NCBI RefSeq assembly: GCF_010731615.1 | Contig: NZ_AP022618.1 | Location: 558,001 to 622,000 of the forward strand | Direction: 5' to 3' | Length of the DNA: 64,000 nt | Origin: Mycolicibacterium insubricum | GTDB taxonomy: Bacteria; Actinomycetota; Actinomycetes; Mycobacteriales; Mycobacteriaceae | Part shown: piece by piece, positions 1 to 14,249 of the stretch | Layout of the letters: every line of letters starts with the position of its first letter | Numbering within the stretch: the stretch's first letter is position 1 | Program-made: the position numbers and the translations under genes | The notes under the pieces: model-generated | Databases searched by the model: none | Told to the model about the DNA's origin: nothing | Seen by the model: only the letters and a program-made list of their open reading frames with translations

Positions 1-446
1 TCCTCGTCGATTTCACGCAGCATATCCATGGCCAGCGGAGTCAGCCGGGCCTCGGTGTAACGCATGGCGGCTGGCGGGTCGTTGCCCGGCGAGCCGAAGT
101 TGCCCTGACCGTCGACCAGGGGGTAGCGCAACGACCACGGCTGGGCCATCCGGACCAGGGTGTCGTAGATCGAGGCGTCACCGTGCGGGTGGTAGTTGCC
201 CATGGTCTCGGCGACCGATCGGGCGGACTTGGCGTGGCTGCGGTCCGGCCGGAATCCGCTGTCGTACATGGCATACAGCACGCGTCGGTGCACCGGCTTG
301 AGGCCGTCGCGGACCTCGGGCAGTGCCCGGCCGACGATCACGCTCATCGCGTAATCGATGTAGCTGTTCTGCATTTCCTGCTGGATGTCGACCGGTTCGA
401 TCCGGTCGGCCGGCCCCTCACCCGGGGGCAGCGTGGTGTCTGTCAT
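1..446 (-). CDS. gyrA: DNA gyrase subunit A, N-terminal part (runs off window)
   Basis: This is the 5' end of gyrA, about 148 codons, starting with ATG at 446; the rest lies beyond position 1. GyrA is the DNA-breaking and rejoining subunit of gyrase, which introduces negative supercoils. The visible protein begins MTDTTLPP and contains the quinolone-resistance region [12 protein letters not shown], with the drug-sensitive Ala-Ser-Asp residues intact. The active-site tyrosine is in [10 protein letters not shown] near residue 130. It follows gyrB by 43 bp on the same strand and is probably co-transcribed with it. Identification is secure; only the truncation by the window edge limits the entry. 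Confidence 0.97.
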   Translation of the reverse strand, partial: MTDTTLPPGEGPADRIEPVDIQQEMQNSYIDYAMSVIVGRALPEVRDGLKPVHRRVLYAMYDSGFRPDRSHAKSARSVAETMGNYHPHGDASIYDTLVRMAQPWSLRYPLVDGQGNFGSPGNDPPAAMRYTEARLTPLAMDMLREIDE

Positions 447-489
447 CTATTCCTCGGTTCGACGATGGTCGGATTCGGCGGTTACCCGG

Positions 490-2589
<2,100 letters not shown>

Positions 2590-2721
2590 CTACAGCGAGG
2601 CACCGGCAGCACCGTTTCTCAGGGCGCGTTTCCACCGTGCTAATTGCGCCGTGAGCCGAATATCTCGACATCGGGTGCGTCCTGCCGCTTGAAGCGACCC
2701 GTCGCCACCTTGGTGGGCCCG

Positions 2722-3291
2722 TCAGCCGTAGGTGTCGCGCGGGCCACGGCCGCCGGGCATCGACCGATTCCCCTTGCGCCACGACGGGGCGGCCGGGCCG
2801 CTGATCTTCAGCGTTTTGACCACTCCGTCGCCGACGGCCGCCGCGATCTTGGCGAGCAGCTGCGCCTGCATCATCCTTAACTGCGTCGCCCACGCGGTGG
2901 ATTCCGCCGCGATGGTCAGCACCCCGTCGCGCAGTCCAACCGGGTTGGCGTGTTCGGCGATCTGTTCGCCGACCACGGTGGACCACTGGCCGATCACCGA
3001 ACCCTGCGCGACCCGCGAATCCCAACCCCGGGTGGCCGACAGGTCCCGGGTGGCGGCAGCAAAGGTCTGGGGGTCACGGGCATCGGGTCCCGGCCCGGAC
3101 CAGCGCCTCCGCAGGTTGTTACCCCGGGTACGACGGGATGGCACCGCCCCGGTACGGCCGCGGCCGACGTCCTTGCCCTGCGAACGGGCCGCACCTCGGG
3201 CTTCCTCGAGAGTGCGCCGGACCAGATCCATTCCGGACAGCCCGGCAAGATGCGCGGGCGGACCGGCGTCGGGTTCCTGCGGATCAGTCAT
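2722..3291 (-). CDS. dciA: DciA-type helicase-associated protein (DUF721; Rv0004-like)
   Basis: This 189-aa basic protein of the DUF721 family sits between recF and gyrB, as in other mycobacteria. DciA proteins are the ancestral partners and loaders of the replicative helicase DnaB; that function is known for the family and not visible in the sequence itself. The conserved part is the C-terminal half, from about residue 90: [20 protein letters not shown], then [18 protein letters not shown] and [18 protein letters not shown]. The N-terminal half is rich in Arg and Gly and likely disordered. The start overlaps the end of recF by 8 bp, which indicates translational coupling. Confidence 0.93.
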   Translation of the reverse strand: MTDPQEPDAGPPAHLAGLSGMDLVRRTLEEARGAARSQGKDVGRGRTGAVPSRRTRGNNLRRRWSGPGPDARDPQTFAAATRDLSATRGWDSRVAQGSVIGQWSTVVGEQIAEHANPVGLRDGVLTIAAESTAWATQLRMMQAQLLAKIAAAVGDGVVKTLKISGPAAPSWRKGNRSMPGGRGPRDTYG

Positions 3292-4432
3292 CGGTCATCA
3301 CCGAAATCCTCTCCCCGTCATTGTCGCGCATCTGCACTCCGATGCGCCGCGCATCCCAGTTGTCCGGGATGTCGTCGGGCACCGCGGCCGTTACCACGAC
3401 CTGCTCTGCCTCTTCGGCGACCGCCGCCAGCGCCCGGCGCCGGGAATTGTCGAGTTCGGCGAAGACGTCGTCGAGAAGAAGCACAGGTTCGACCCCGTCC
3501 GCGCGTAGCAGTTGATACGACGACAACCGCAACGACAGTGCCATGGACCAGGATTCACCATGGCTGGCGAATCCCTTGGCCGGTTGGTCGCCGAGATGCA
3601 GCTCCAGATCGTCGCGGTGCGGGCCCACCAGACACAGCCCCCGTTCCAGCTCGGCCGAGCGCCTGCGCTCCAACTCTTCCAACAGCGCGGCCTGCAGGTC
3701 CGAGACCGTCATCTCCGCGGTGACCGACGGCACCGATGATCGGTAACCAACCGCCGCCGGCCGTGACGACGGTGCCAGTCCGTGATAGGCGGTTTCCAGC
3801 TGGGGGCCAAGTTCAGTGACCAGCGCCAATCGCGCGGCCAGCAGTTCCGCCCCGTGCGTCGCGAGTTGTCCGTCCCATACATCGAGCGTCGAGATGACCG
3901 ACGGGTCCCGGTGCCATCGGCCGCCGGTGGCAGATTTCAGCAGCGCAGACCGCTGTTTGAGGATCTTGTCATAGTCCGCACGCACCGCCGCGATCCGCGG
4001 GCGCAGCTGAGTAGCCAGATCGTCGAGATAGCGACGGCGTTCGCTGGGTTCACCGCGCACCAGCGCGAGATCCTCCGGGGCGAACAACACCGCCCGCAGC
4101 GCTCCGATGACGTCGCGGGTCCGTCGCACCGGTGAGCGGTTGAGCCGGGCCTTGTTGGCGCGGCCGGCCGCGATCTCCAGATCGAGCGCGAGTTCCCGGC
4201 CGTCGTTGACGACGATCATCGACACCACCGCGCGGTCCGCACCGGTCCTGATCAGCGGAGCGTCACCAGCCACCCGGTGGGAATTCAATGTCGCGCAATA
4301 CCACAGGGCCTCAACGATATTCGTCTTGCCGTAGCCGTTGGGTCCGATCAGAACCGTACGCCCGGGGCCGAGTTCGAGCTCGGCGGTGGGCCAGGAGCGG
4401 AAGTCCCGCAACGCCAGGTGCCGCAGATACAA
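3284..4432 (-). CDS. recF: DNA replication and repair protein RecF
   Basis: This 382-aa SMC-like ATPase acts in RecFOR-mediated gap repair. Walker A is [16 protein letters not shown] near residue 33, the ABC signature region is [14 protein letters not shown], and Walker B is [11 protein letters not shown] near the C-terminus. The start appears to be TTG at 4432, because the family start aligns there ([11 protein letters not shown]) and no ATG or GTG lies nearby. dnaN ends 16 bp upstream and the 3' end overlaps dciA. The 6-phosphogluconate dehydrogenase gene that separates dnaN and recF in M. smegmatis is absent here, as in M. tuberculosis. Confidence 0.96.
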   Translation of the reverse strand: MYLRHLALRDFRSWPTAELELGPGRTVLIGPNGYGKTNIVEALWYCATLNSHRVAGDAPLIRTGADRAVVSMIVVNDGRELALDLEIAAGRANKARLNRSPVRRTRDVIGALRAVLFAPEDLALVRGEPSERRRYLDDLATQLRPRIAAVRADYDKILKQRSALLKSATGGRWHRDPSVISTLDVWDGQLATHGAELLAARLALVTELGPQLETAYHGLAPSSRPAAVGYRSSVPSVTAEMTVSDLQAALLEELERRRSAELERGLCLVGPHRDDLELHLGDQPAKGFASHGESWSMALSLRLSSYQLLRADGVEPVLLLDDVFAELDNSRRRALAAVAEEAEQVVVTAAVPDDIPDNWDARRIGVQMRDNDGERISVMTDD

Positions 4433-4448
4433 AATCTGTACCCGTCGG

Positions 4449-5636
4449 CTATCCGGGCAACCGGACCGGCATCAGCAGATAGACGTACTCCGAATCCTGG
4501 GCGGGGAACGGGCCGCTGCCCGACACCACGGTGTCATCGCCCACCGGGCGCAGCACCGCCGGCTTGTTGGCGGTGGTGAATCCGAAGGAGACTCGGTCAG
4601 AATGCAGCGCACCGAGACCATCGGTGAGGTAGGTCGGGTTGAACGCGATGGTCAACGGTTCACCGGCGAATTCGACGGCAAGCTCTTCCTCGGCCCGGCC
4701 GGTGTCTTCGGTCCCCGCCGAGAGCACCAGGGCGCCGTCGCCGAATTCCATCCGGATCTGGGCACCGCGGTCGGCGACGAGCGCGACACGTTTGATGGCT
4801 TCGGAGAGTTCCGCGACGGCCACCGTGGCGATCGCGGTGTGCTCGGCCGGCAGCAACTGACGGAACTTCGGGAACTCGGCGTCGAGCAGCCGGGTGGTGC
4901 TGCGCTTGCCGTCGCTGCGGATACCCAGCAGTCCTTCCTTGCCGACGCTGGGACCGGCTCCGAGCGCCAGGTGCACCTCGGTGCCCGCGGCCCCCGCCTT
5001 CGCGGCCTCGGCCAGGGTCTTGGCCGGAACCAGCACCGCGGCCTGGAGGCCGGCGCTGGTGGTGGACCAGGTGAGTTCGCGCACGGCGAGCCGGAAACGG
5101 TCGGTGGCGGCCAGGACGACCTTGTCCCCGTCGATCTCCACCCGGATTCCGGTGAGCATCGGCAGGGTGTCGTCCTTGCCGGCGGCCACGGCGACCTGGC
5201 CGATCGCCTCGGAGAAGACCTCGGCCGACAGCACGCCGGTTTCCTCCGGCAGGCTGGGCAGCGCCGGGTAGTCCTCGACCGCCATGGTCGGCAGGGAGAA
5301 CTTGGCGCTACCGCAGTTCAAGTGAACCCGGGTTCCCTCGACGTGGACGTCGATCGGCTTGGCCGGGAGTGCCCGGGTGATATCCGACAGCAATCGACCG
5401 GATACCAAAACACTTCCCGGAGAGGCGATTTCGGCGGCGATCTGCACCTCGGCGGAGACCTCGTAATCGAACCCGGAGATCGTCAGGCCATTGTCGGTCC
5501 CGGTCAGCAGCACGCCGGCCAGGACCGGAGCGGTCGGTCGGGACGGGAGGCTACGGGCAACCCAGGCGACCGCGTCGGCGAAATCTTCCCGGACCAGACG
5601 AAACCGAAGATCGGTCAGACCAACACTCGACGTCAC
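4449..5636 (-). CDS. dnaN: DNA polymerase III sliding clamp (beta subunit)
   Basis: The product is 395 aa and forms the ring-shaped processivity clamp that tethers the replicative polymerase. The three repeated clamp domains cover the whole length. Recognisable stretches are [51 protein letters not shown] and the C-terminal [11 protein letters not shown], which contributes to the binding pocket for partner proteins. Translation starts with GTG at 5636. The gene lies directly after oriC, is read away from dnaA's 3' end, and heads the dnaN-recF-dciA-gyrB-gyrA series. Confidence 0.97.
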   Translation of the reverse strand: MTSSVGLTDLRFRLVREDFADAVAWVARSLPSRPTAPVLAGVLLTGTDNGLTISGFDYEVSAEVQIAAEIASPGSVLVSGRLLSDITRALPAKPIDVHVEGTRVHLNCGSAKFSLPTMAVEDYPALPSLPEETGVLSAEVFSEAIGQVAVAAGKDDTLPMLTGIRVEIDGDKVVLAATDRFRLAVRELTWSTTSAGLQAAVLVPAKTLAEAAKAGAAGTEVHLALGAGPSVGKEGLLGIRSDGKRSTTRLLDAEFPKFRQLLPAEHTAIATVAVAELSEAIKRVALVADRGAQIRMEFGDGALVLSAGTEDTGRAEEELAVEFAGEPLTIAFNPTYLTDGLGALHSDRVSFGFTTANKPAVLRPVGDDTVVSGSGPFPAQDSEYVYLLMPVRLPG

Positions 5637-6216
5637 GACGCAATCACCAGGTACGCAGCCAGCATGTCAGGTCGAACCCTTTCCTCGAAACGCACGCCTT
5701 GCTGGGATTCCCCCATGGCGAGACCGCACCGACGAGCTCGGGGCTGTCGGTCATCGAAGAACAACCTAAGGCTTTCCCGGGCAAGTTGAAAGCGGCTCCG
5801 GTCAATCGATGGGCGGGCCGGCGAGCAGACCCGGATCGGCAACGTGATGGTTCTCCCCAAGGCCCTACTTCTGAGAAGAACTTAGAGAGATATTTCGGTA
5901 ACAGTATTAGAGGTTGTGGAGTCTGTGGATAACCGGTCATTTAGCCAGGTGGAAGGAGATTTCGGGATGTGGATCGGCGGGGGATGAGGAGACCTGGGAG
6001 GGAGGCCGGCTGTGTACAGGTAGCAGTTGTGCAGTTTGTTCACAGTTCATCCGGCGGTTGCTTCGAGGGTTATCCACATTCGCGTACACATCAATGGACG
6101 TGACGGGTGTTGGCCGTGTGACGAAAGTTTTTGTGCGTCGAGGCGTGCAGGAACCCCGAAGTTGGGCGTGTCGTGTCGCGTGTCGTCCGCGGCAACGTGA
6201 TCGGTGACCGGATTTG
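5637..6216. other. oriC: Chromosomal replication origin oriC (dnaA-dnaN intergenic region)
   Basis: This 580-bp gene-free stretch between dnaA and dnaN is where mycobacterial oriC lies. DnaA-box matches to TTATCCACA or close variants are: 5924-5932 (TGTGGATAA, reverse orientation, exact), 5968-5976 (TGTGGATCG, reverse, imperfect), 6036-6044 (TTGTTCACA) and 6070-6078 (TTATCCACA, exact). Weaker candidates are at 5914-5922 and 6011-6019. An AT-rich stretch at about 5870-5912 sits on the dnaN side and is the best candidate for the unwinding element. It contains a small hairpin (CTTCTGAGAAG). The 13-mer GTTCTCCCCAAGG at 5850-5862 recurs upstream of dnaB. Location and boxes are direct observations; origin function is inferred from family context. 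Confidence 0.92.
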
Positions 6217-7707
6217 TCAGCGCTTGGAACGCTGCCGGATCCGGGTGGTGAGTTCCTTCACGTGATCGAAGACCTCACGGCGGTCGGCGATTTCCTTGAG
6301 GATCTTGCGCTGGGCGTACATCACCGTGGTGTGGTCGCGGCCGAAGGCCTGACCGATGCGGGGCAACGACAGATCGGTCAGCTCACGGCACAGATACATC
6401 GCGATCTGCCGGGACTGCGCCAGAGATCGGGTTTTTCCGGGTCCGCGCAGCTCCTCGACGGTGGTGTCGAAGTACTCGGCGGTGGCCGCCATGATGGTGG
6501 CGACGCTGATCTGGATGGTGCCCGCGTCGGCGAGCAGATCACGCAGCACGATCTCGGCCAGGGCGGTGTCGATCGGGGCCTTGTTCAGTGACGCGAACGC
6601 GGTGACCCGGATGAGAGCGCCCTCGAGCTCGCGGATGTTGCGCTCGATGCTGCTGGCGATGAGTTCGAGCACGTCATCGGGGACGTCGAGCCGCTCCATC
6701 TGGGCTTTCTTGCGCAGGATGGCGATCCGGGTCTCGATGTCGGGCGGTTGAACGTCGGTGATCAGACCCCACTCGAAGCGGGTCCGCAGCCGGTCTTCCA
6801 GGGTGGCCAGCTGTTTCGGCGGGCGATCGCTGGAGATGACGATCTGCTTGTTCGCATTGTGCAGGGTGTTGAAGGTGTGGAAGAACTCTTCCTGGATACC
6901 TTCTTTGCCCTCGATGAACTGGATGTCGTCGACCAGCAGGATGTCGATATCGCGGTAGCTGCGTTTGAACGCGACCTTCCGGTCGTCGCGCAGGGAGTTG
7001 ATGAAGTCGTTGGTGAACTCTTCGGTGCTGACGTACTTGACCCGCATACCGGGAAACAGCCGCTGGGCGTAGTTGCCGGCCGCGTGCAGCAGGTGGGTCT
7101 TGCCCAGGCCGGACTCGCCCCAGATGAACAGCGGGTTGTACGCGCGCGCCGGGTTCTCCGCGATGGCCAGGGTGGCGGCATGGGCGAACCGGTTGGAGGC
7201 CCCGATGACGAACGTCTCGAAGGTGTACCGGCGGTTGAGGTTGTTGATGTCGGGCTCGGCGGAGTTGGCTCGGTGATCGGCCGCGAAATGATTCGGCCAG
7301 TCTTCCTCGGCGCCGTCGAGCAGGGTGTCGTCACCGTCCTCGTCGTCGTCGGCGTCCTCGAGCGGGACCGACGCATCCGGGCGGTCGGTCTCGGACTCAT
7401 CCGGCGGGGCGATGCGGACACCGAGTTCGACGGGTTCCCCGAGGCGACGGCTCAGGGCCTCGACGATTTGGGTACGCAGATGCCGTTCGATCTCGTTCTG
7501 CACGAAGCTGCTGGGGACCGACAACAGCGCGAATCCCTCGACGAAGTTCAGCGGCCGGACGAGTTTGAGCCAGGCGCGCTGCTGGGGGGTGAGGGGTTTG
7601 GTGGGCGAGTCACCGTTGACCGAACCGTGGGGTTCGGTGTCGCCGTTGAGCTCCGCAACGACGTCGGTCCACAGGGCCGCGAAGTTGAGGTTGGGATCAT
7701 TGGTCAC
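6217..7707 (-). CDS. dnaA: Chromosomal replication initiator DnaA
   Basis: This 496-aa AAA+ initiator binds DnaA boxes and melts the origin. The GTG at 7707 is chosen because it gives the family-like [17 protein letters not shown] start and follows an AGGGGG ribosome site; an upstream in-frame ATG at 7776 would add 23 unlikely residues. Domain I is followed by a long acidic domain II (residues about 90-150). The AAA+ domain shows Walker [12 protein letters not shown] and Walker [11 protein letters not shown]. The C-terminal DNA-binding helix is [14 protein letters not shown]. The gene is read away from rpmH. DnaA-box-like sites upstream (7779-7787) suggest autoregulation. Confidence 0.97.
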   Translation of the reverse strand: MTNDPNLNFAALWTDVVAELNGDTEPHGSVNGDSPTKPLTPQQRAWLKLVRPLNFVEGFALLSVPSSFVQNEIERHLRTQIVEALSRRLGEPVELGVRIAPPDESETDRPDASVPLEDADDDEDGDDTLLDGAEEDWPNHFAADHRANSAEPDINNLNRRYTFETFVIGASNRFAHAATLAIAENPARAYNPLFIWGESGLGKTHLLHAAGNYAQRLFPGMRVKYVSTEEFTNDFINSLRDDRKVAFKRSYRDIDILLVDDIQFIEGKEGIQEEFFHTFNTLHNANKQIVISSDRPPKQLATLEDRLRTRFEWGLITDVQPPDIETRIAILRKKAQMERLDVPDDVLELIASSIERNIRELEGALIRVTAFASLNKAPIDTALAEIVLRDLLADAGTIQISVATIMAATAEYFDTTVEELRGPGKTRSLAQSRQIAMYLCRELTDLSLPRIGQAFGRDHTTVMYAQRKILKEIADRREVFDHVKELTTRIRQRSKR

Positions 7708-8306
7708 GAGAGATCCCCCTAGTCCCAGGTCGTTTTGCGTGCTCAACAGTAGCCGTACCGGCACGTTCGTCCACAACGTTATCCACAGCTGTGGAGAGAG
7801 GGGTGTCCGATATGTGGATACCCGGCCGGTTGTCGATCACCCGGGGCGGATGCCGATAAACCTCCGCGACATGCCGTGTGACCTGCGGTTCCGGTGATAT
7901 CGAAGAGGATTCTGGCAAGGTTTTCAGGTTGTCTCGGACGGGTTCGCGTTAAGCGCTCTGGCAGAAGCTAACAGGTTTATCTCAAGGTGCCAACCATCGG
8001 GTAACTTCTGCGGTGACGCCGGATCGGAAGATACGCGCTCTACCCGGTCGCTGCGCCGGTTTTCCGAGGGTAGACGGGACTCGTGAGGTCCCGGGTATCG
8101 AGTTTGACCCGGGCAACGCCGGTCAGTACCCTCGAGCAGTCGCCCACACATGGGTGATACGGCTGCGACCCGGGGATTTCCCGGGGACTGCGCCGGTTAG
8201 TGATGCAGAAGCGCACAGCTTGGAAACGGCAGCCGCGTCACCTGGGTCTGAGCGGTCGTCTCCGGCGTAGGTGGTTGGCTGCCAGAGGTAACGAGGAGAT
8301 ACAGCC
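7708..8306. promoter_or_regulatory. dnaA / rpmH divergent promoter region with DnaA boxes
   Basis: These 599 bp without a gene separate the divergent dnaA and rpmH genes and must hold both promoters. An exact TTATCCACA is at 7779-7787. A reverse-oriented TGTGGATAC lies at 7813-7821, and a weaker TCGTCCACA at 7767-7775. The boxes are within about 115 bp of the dnaA start, a plausible place for DnaA autoregulation. The rpmH side has a GAGGAG ribosome site just before 8307. I could not assign -10/-35 elements with confidence and see no RNA gene. Confidence 0.7.
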
Positions 8307-8450
8307 GTGGCCAAGGGCAAGCGGACCTTTCAGCCGAACAACCGTCGTCGTGCCCGTGTGCACGGCTTTCGGCTTCGGATGCGTACTCGTGCGGGACGCG
8401 CCATCGTGTCCGGCCGGCGGAGCAAAGGCCGCCGCTCCCTGACCGCCTGA
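8307..8450 (+). CDS. rpmH: 50S ribosomal protein L34
   Basis: This short gene encodes a 47-aa, very basic protein beginning [20 protein letters not shown] and ending [12 protein letters not shown], the typical L34 sequence and length. It starts with GTG at 8307 after the ribosome site ACGAGGAGATACAGCC. It is the first gene of the rpmH-rnpA-yidD-yidC-jag-rsmG-parA-parB series read away from dnaA, and rnpA begins 23 bp downstream. L34 is a structural protein of the large ribosomal subunit. Confidence 0.97.
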   Translation: MAKGKRTFQPNNRRRARVHGFRLRMRTRAGRAIVSGRRSKGRRSLTA

Positions 8451-8473
8451 TCACTACCGGGCAGGCGGGGACC

Positions 8474-8836
8474 GTGCTCCCAGCTCAGTACCGGATGACC
8501 AGGTCGGCAGAATTCGGGCACACCGTCAAACGGGGTACCCGAGTGGGCCAACCGGATCTGGTGCTCCACATCAATCGCGCCCACCCGACGGCCGGTGAAG
8601 AACCGGGCCCGCGGGTGGGTTTGATTGTGAGCAAATCCGTCGGAAACGCCGTGCAGCGGCATCGGGTGTCCCGGCGGTTGCGGCATTGTGTCGCCGGACT
8701 GCTCACCGAACTTCACCCCGATGACCGCCTGGTGATCCGCGCGCTGCCCGGCAGCAGTGACGCCGCGTCCGCGCGACTGAGCGAGGAACTGCGGTCCGGA
8801 CTGCGTCGACTGTCCGCTCGGAGGAATCCGGCGTGA
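8474..8836 (+). CDS. rnpA: Ribonuclease P protein component
   Basis: This 120-aa basic protein is the protein subunit of RNase P, which removes 5' leaders from tRNA precursors. The GTG start at 8474 gives [21 protein letters not shown]. The signature [20 protein letters not shown], containing the conserved RNR-type helix, lies near residues 50-70. It is directly downstream of rpmH, the usual arrangement, and its stop overlaps the GTG of yidD (GTGA-type overlap). The catalytic RNA gene rnpB is not in this window. Confidence 0.95.
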   Translation: MLPAQYRMTRSAEFGHTVKRGTRVGQPDLVLHINRAHPTAGEEPGPRVGLIVSKSVGNAVQRHRVSRRLRHCVAGLLTELHPDDRLVIRALPGSSDAASARLSEELRSGLRRLSARRNPA

Positions 8837-9171
8837 GTTCTTCTCCCGGCTCGACGTCTCCCCTACCGACTGCTGAGTCCGCCCGGCCGGTCGGCCGGAT
8901 CGTCGGCGCGGTGGTCTATTTGATTCAGCTTTACCGGCACATGGTGTCGCCGCTGCGGCCACCGACTTGTCGGTTCATTCCCACCTGTAGTCAGTACGGG
9001 GTGGAGGCGTTGACCACGCACGGTTTGTTCCGCGGCACCTGGTTGACGACGGTTCGCTTGCTCAAGTGCGGTCCATGGCACCGTGGCGGTTGGGATCCGG
9101 TTCCCGAGCGCTCGGTGCCGTCCGGCGATGGTCATCGCTGTTGCGATGACGGGAACGAGTCCCATGTCTAA
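8833..9171 (+). CDS. yidD: Membrane protein insertion efficiency factor YidD
   Basis: This 112-aa protein of the YidD/UPF0161 family assists YidC in inserting membrane proteins. The conserved core is seen as [20 protein letters not shown] followed by [27 protein letters not shown]; the cysteines and the DPVP end are family hallmarks. The start GTG at 8833 overlaps the rnpA stop by 4 bp. The 3' end overlaps yidC by 8 bp. The 15-20 residues before the core are variable. Placement in rpmH-rnpA-yidD-yidC supports the call. Confidence 0.94.
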   Translation: MSSSPGSTSPLPTAESARPVGRIVGAVVYLIQLYRHMVSPLRPPTCRFIPTCSQYGVEALTTHGLFRGTWLTTVRLLKCGPWHRGGWDPVPERSVPSGDGHRCCDDGNESHV

Positions 9172-10297
9172 TTTCAACTGGTTCAGCCTGGACTACGTGT
9201 ACTACCCGGTCTCCGGGATCATGTGGCTCTGGTACAAGCTCTTCTCCGAGATTCCGGGGTTGGGCCCGACCAGCTTCTTCACCTGGGGACTGTCGGTGAT
9301 GTTCCTGGTCTTCACGCTGCGCGCGATTCTGTACAAGCCGTTCGTCAAGCAGATCCGTACCACCCGCACCATGCAGGAGCTGCAGCCGCAGATCAAGGCG
9401 CTGCAGAAGAAGTACTCCAAGGACCGGCAGCGGATGGCTCTGGAGATGCAGAAGCTTCAGCGCGAACACAACTTCAACCCGGTGCTCGGGTGTCTACCGA
9501 TGCTGGCGCAGGTGCCGGTGTTCATCGGCCTGTTCCACGTGCTGCGGTCCTTCAACCGGACGCAGCACGGCGTCGGTCAGCTCGGCCTGGACGTCGAAGT
9601 GAACAAGGAGCTGCCGAACTACTTCTTCAGCGCGCTCGACGTCCAGAACTTCCTCGCGGCGAATCTCCACGGTGCACCGCTGGGCGCCACGATGATCCAG
9701 CACCAGGGTCTGGAGGCGTTCGTCAACTTCAGCCGGCCCGCGGTGATCGCCGTCGGCGTTCCGTTGATGATCGCCGCGGGTATCGCCACCTACTTCAACA
9801 GCCGGGCGTCGATCAGCCGGCAGAGCCCCGAGGCCGCGGCGAACCCGCAGACCGCGCTGATGAACAAGCTGGCGCTGTACGTCTTCCCGCTCGGCGTCGT
9901 CGTCGGCGGCCCCTTCCTGCCCCTGGCCATCATCATCTACTGGTTCTCCAACAACATCTGGACCTTCGGCCAGCAGCACTACGTCTTCGGCAAGATCGCC
10001 AAGGAGGACGAGGAGAAGAAGGAAGAGCAACTCGCGCGACGGGCGGCTAACGCCCCGGCTCCGGGCGCCAAGCCCACGAAGCCGCGAAAGGGCGGTGCGG
10101 CTGCGGCTGCGGCCACCGAGGTGGCCGGGGAGATCACCGAGTCGGCGGGCAGCGAGGAATCCGCGACGGAGGTTTCGGAGGCCGATGGCGGATCTGCGGA
10201 CGATGTCTCGAGCGGGGGGAGTACCGGCGGCGGCAAGCCGCGTCCGGGTGCCAGCCCACGACCGGGTGCGCGGCCGCAGCGCAAAAAGAAACGTTGA
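9164..10297 (+). CDS. yidC: Membrane protein insertase YidC
   Basis: This 377-aa Oxa1/YidC-family insertase places proteins in the cytoplasmic membrane, with or after SecYEG. ATG at 9164 is chosen because [20 protein letters not shown] matches the mycobacterial start; an upstream ATG at 9083 would run through yidD. The hydrophilic loop [20 protein letters not shown] and the following [20 protein letters not shown] are typical. Four to five membrane segments are visible, ending near [14 protein letters not shown]. The C-terminal ~110 residues are a long charged tail rich in Ala, Gly, Ser and Pro that ends RPQRKKKR. Confidence 0.95.
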   Translation: MSNFNWFSLDYVYYPVSGIMWLWYKLFSEIPGLGPTSFFTWGLSVMFLVFTLRAILYKPFVKQIRTTRTMQELQPQIKALQKKYSKDRQRMALEMQKLQREHNFNPVLGCLPMLAQVPVFIGLFHVLRSFNRTQHGVGQLGLDVEVNKELPNYFFSALDVQNFLAANLHGAPLGATMIQHQGLEAFVNFSRPAVIAVGVPLMIAAGIATYFNSRASISRQSPEAAANPQTALMNKLALYVFPLGVVVGGPFLPLAIIIYWFSNNIWTFGQQHYVFGKIAKEDEEKKEEQLARRAANAPAPGAKPTKPRKGGAAAAAATEVAGEITESAGSEESATEVSEADGGSADDVSSGGSTGGGKPRPGASPRPGARPQRKKKR

Positions 10298-10381
10298 CCC
10301 GAACCGGGTAGCGATGCGGCGGGGCCGGTGTGGAGATGACGCCGGCCAGGCCGCGAGTACGTGATTAAGGATGGGATGAAT

Positions 10382-10957
10382 ATGACTGAAGCCGAAATCG
10401 CCGACGAGGTGCAGGCGCCGGAGGGCGTGGCCGAGCCGGAGGACGCCACGGAAGAGGACAACGCGGCGGCCGAGCCGACGGGATCCGAGGACACCGAGGA
10501 TCGCTTGGTCGCCGAGGGTGAGATCGCCGGCGACTATCTGGAGGAGCTGCTCGATCTGCTGGACTTCGACGGTGACATCGATCTCGACGTCGAGGGCAGC
10601 CGCGCGGTCGTCAGCATCGACGGCGGTGAAGACCTGGGCAAGTTGGTGGGCCGCAAGGGTGAGGTGCTCGACGCTCTGCAGGAACTCACCCGGTTGGCCG
10701 TGCACCAGAAGACCGGTGAACGCAGCAGGCTGATGCTGGATATCGCCGGCTGGCGCCGGCGCCGGCGCGAGGAGCTGGCTGCGCTGGGGGAGAAGCTCGC
10801 CCAGCGGGTGCTGGAGTCGGGGGAGCGCGAGCGCCTGGCGCCGATGACTCCGTTCGAGCGGAAGATCGTGCACGACGCGGTCGCCGGGATCGACGGCGTG
10901 CACAGCGAGAGCGAGGGAGCCGAGCCGGCTCGCCGCGTCGTCATCCTCGCCGACTGA
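10382..10957 (+). CDS. jag: Jag/KhpB family RNA-binding protein (Rv3920c-like)
   Basis: This 191-aa protein combines an acidic N-terminus with KH and R3H single-stranded nucleic-acid-binding domains. The KH region includes GGEDLGKLVGRKGEVLDALQ and the R3H part includes PMTPFERKIVHDAV, then SESEGAEPARRVVI. Jag homologues bind RNA and influence cell-wall synthesis and division in several bacteria; the role here is inferred. ATG at 10382 is preferred, with AAGGATGGGA upstream. A GTG at 10361 would add seven residues. It follows yidC by 84 bp and precedes rsmG. Confidence 0.92.
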   Translation: MTEAEIADEVQAPEGVAEPEDATEEDNAAAEPTGSEDTEDRLVAEGEIAGDYLEELLDLLDFDGDIDLDVEGSRAVVSIDGGEDLGKLVGRKGEVLDALQELTRLAVHQKTGERSRLMLDIAGWRRRRREELAALGEKLAQRVLESGERERLAPMTPFERKIVHDAVAGIDGVHSESEGAEPARRVVILAD

Positions 10958-10985
10958 TTCAAAATTACATAGCTGTAGTTCGTAG

Positions 10986-12792
<1,807 letters not shown>

Positions 12793-12796
<4 letters not shown>

Positions 12797-13824
12797 GCAC
12801 CCCATCACGCCGTAAGGGAGGGCTGGGCCGCGGTCTGGCGTCGCTGATCCCCACCGGTCCGGCCGACGGCGGTGCCGCGACCAACGGACCAAAGTTGGGC
12901 GCTGCGGCTGCCGACGTCGTCATCGGCGGCCCGGTCGCGGAGGCCGCCCGCCGGGCCGACGCTGCCGCGGCCGATGCCGCAGCCGCGGACGCCGACGCGG
13001 AACTGGTCGCGGTCTACCGCGAGTTGCCGCCGCTGACAATCCGGCCGAATCCCCGACAGCCCCGCCAGGTGTTCGACGACGAGGCGCTCGCCGAACTCGT
13101 GCATTCGATCCGCGAGTTCGGGCTCATGCAGCCGATCGTGGTCCGGGAACTGCCCGTGGCCGAGGTCACCGGCGACGTCCGGTACGAGCTCGTCATGGGG
13201 GAGCGGCGCTGGCGGGCGTCCCAAGCGGCCGGCCTGGAGACTATCCCCGCGATCGTCCGCGAGACCGCCGACGACAACATGCTTCGCGACGCGCTGCTGG
13301 AGAATATCCACCGGGTCCAGCTCAACCCGCTGGAAGAGGCGGCGGCGTATCAGCAACTGCTGGATGAGTTCGGGGTCACCCACGAGGAACTGGCCACCCG
13401 GATCGGCCGGTCCCGGCCGTTGATCACCAACATGATCCGGCTGCTGAAGCTGCCGATCCCGGTGCAGCGCCGGGTCGCGGCGGGCGTGCTGTCGGCCGGG
13501 CACGCGCGGGCGCTGCTGGCGCTGGAAGCCGGCCCGGAGGCGCAGGAGGAACTCGCGGCCCGCATCGTCGCGGAGGGACTGTCGGTGCGCGCAACGGAGG
13601 AGGCCGTCACGCTGGCCAACCGCGCCGGTCCGGTGACGCCGCCCAAGCGGCGCAACCCGATCCAGATGCCCGGCCTGCAGGATATCGCCGAGCGGCTCTC
13701 GGGCACCTTCGACACCCGGGTCACGGTGAGCCTCGGCAAGCGCAAGGGCAAGATCGTCGTTGAGTTCGGCTCGGTGGACGACCTCCAGCGCATCGTTGAA
13801 ATGATGGACGCCGCGGGCCGCTAG
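12793..13824 (+). CDS. parB: Chromosome partition protein ParB (CTPase/parS-binding)
   Basis: This 343-aa protein binds parS, clamps DNA and spreads, and stimulates ParA. The N-terminal conserved LIPTG region is followed by a low-complexity Ala-rich linker (residues about 45-72). The ParB/Srx CTP-binding domain shows [11 protein letters not shown] and [12 protein letters not shown]. The helix-turn-helix part includes [21 protein letters not shown]. The C-terminal dimerisation segment ends [20 protein letters not shown] and following residues. ATG at 12793 overlaps the parA stop. The stop is followed five bases later by the 55-bp repeats. Confidence 0.96.
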
Positions 13825-13829
13825 CCGGC

Positions 13830-13992
13830 CGCGAACGACGACCCGAGCCGTAGTTTGGCGAGGGCGGAGTGAGCGTGACAACACCGCGAACGACGACCCG
13901 AGCCGTAGTTTGGCGAGGGCGGAGTGAGCGTGACAACACCGCGAACGACGACCCGAGCCGTAGTTTGGCGAGGGCGGAGTGAGCGTGACAAC
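13830..13992 (+). repeat. Three tandem 55-bp repeats downstream of parB
   Basis: Units start at 13830, 13885 and 13940. The first two are 55 bp and the third is about 53 bp before it diverges. The unit reads CGCGAACGACGACCCGAGCC, then GTAGTTTGGCGAGGGCGGAG and TGAGCGTGACAACAC. The three copies are identical in their shared part, so they duplicated recently or are being homogenised. The core matches the rsmG repeats. The 257 bp after them (13993-14249) hold no recognisable gene. A divergent piece resembling part of the unit (GGCGAAGCCGGAGTGAAGC) occurs near 14096. Confidence 0.93.
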
Positions 13993-14249
13993 CTTCGGCC
14001 GGCCAAGCGGATGCACCGAAGACGGCCGAAAAGTGGCCTGCGGAAGCACATCCGGGCATACCGGCGCGTTGCGTCACTGTGACGGTCGGCAAGCCGGCGA
14101 AGCCGGAGTGAAGCCGGGATCGCCCGTGACCAAACTCGGGACCGGATCGGGGTTCCGGTGGCCGTAGTCCGGGCAGCTCTCCTATCCTGGAAGAGCCGCT
14201 GTCGATCGGGGCGCGCCGCACCGCGTGCCGCAGAAAGGTATGACCTCTG

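Noticed and set aside
13830-13992. CRISPR array
   Set aside because: The units are directly adjacent 55-bp copies with no variable spacers and no cas genes.
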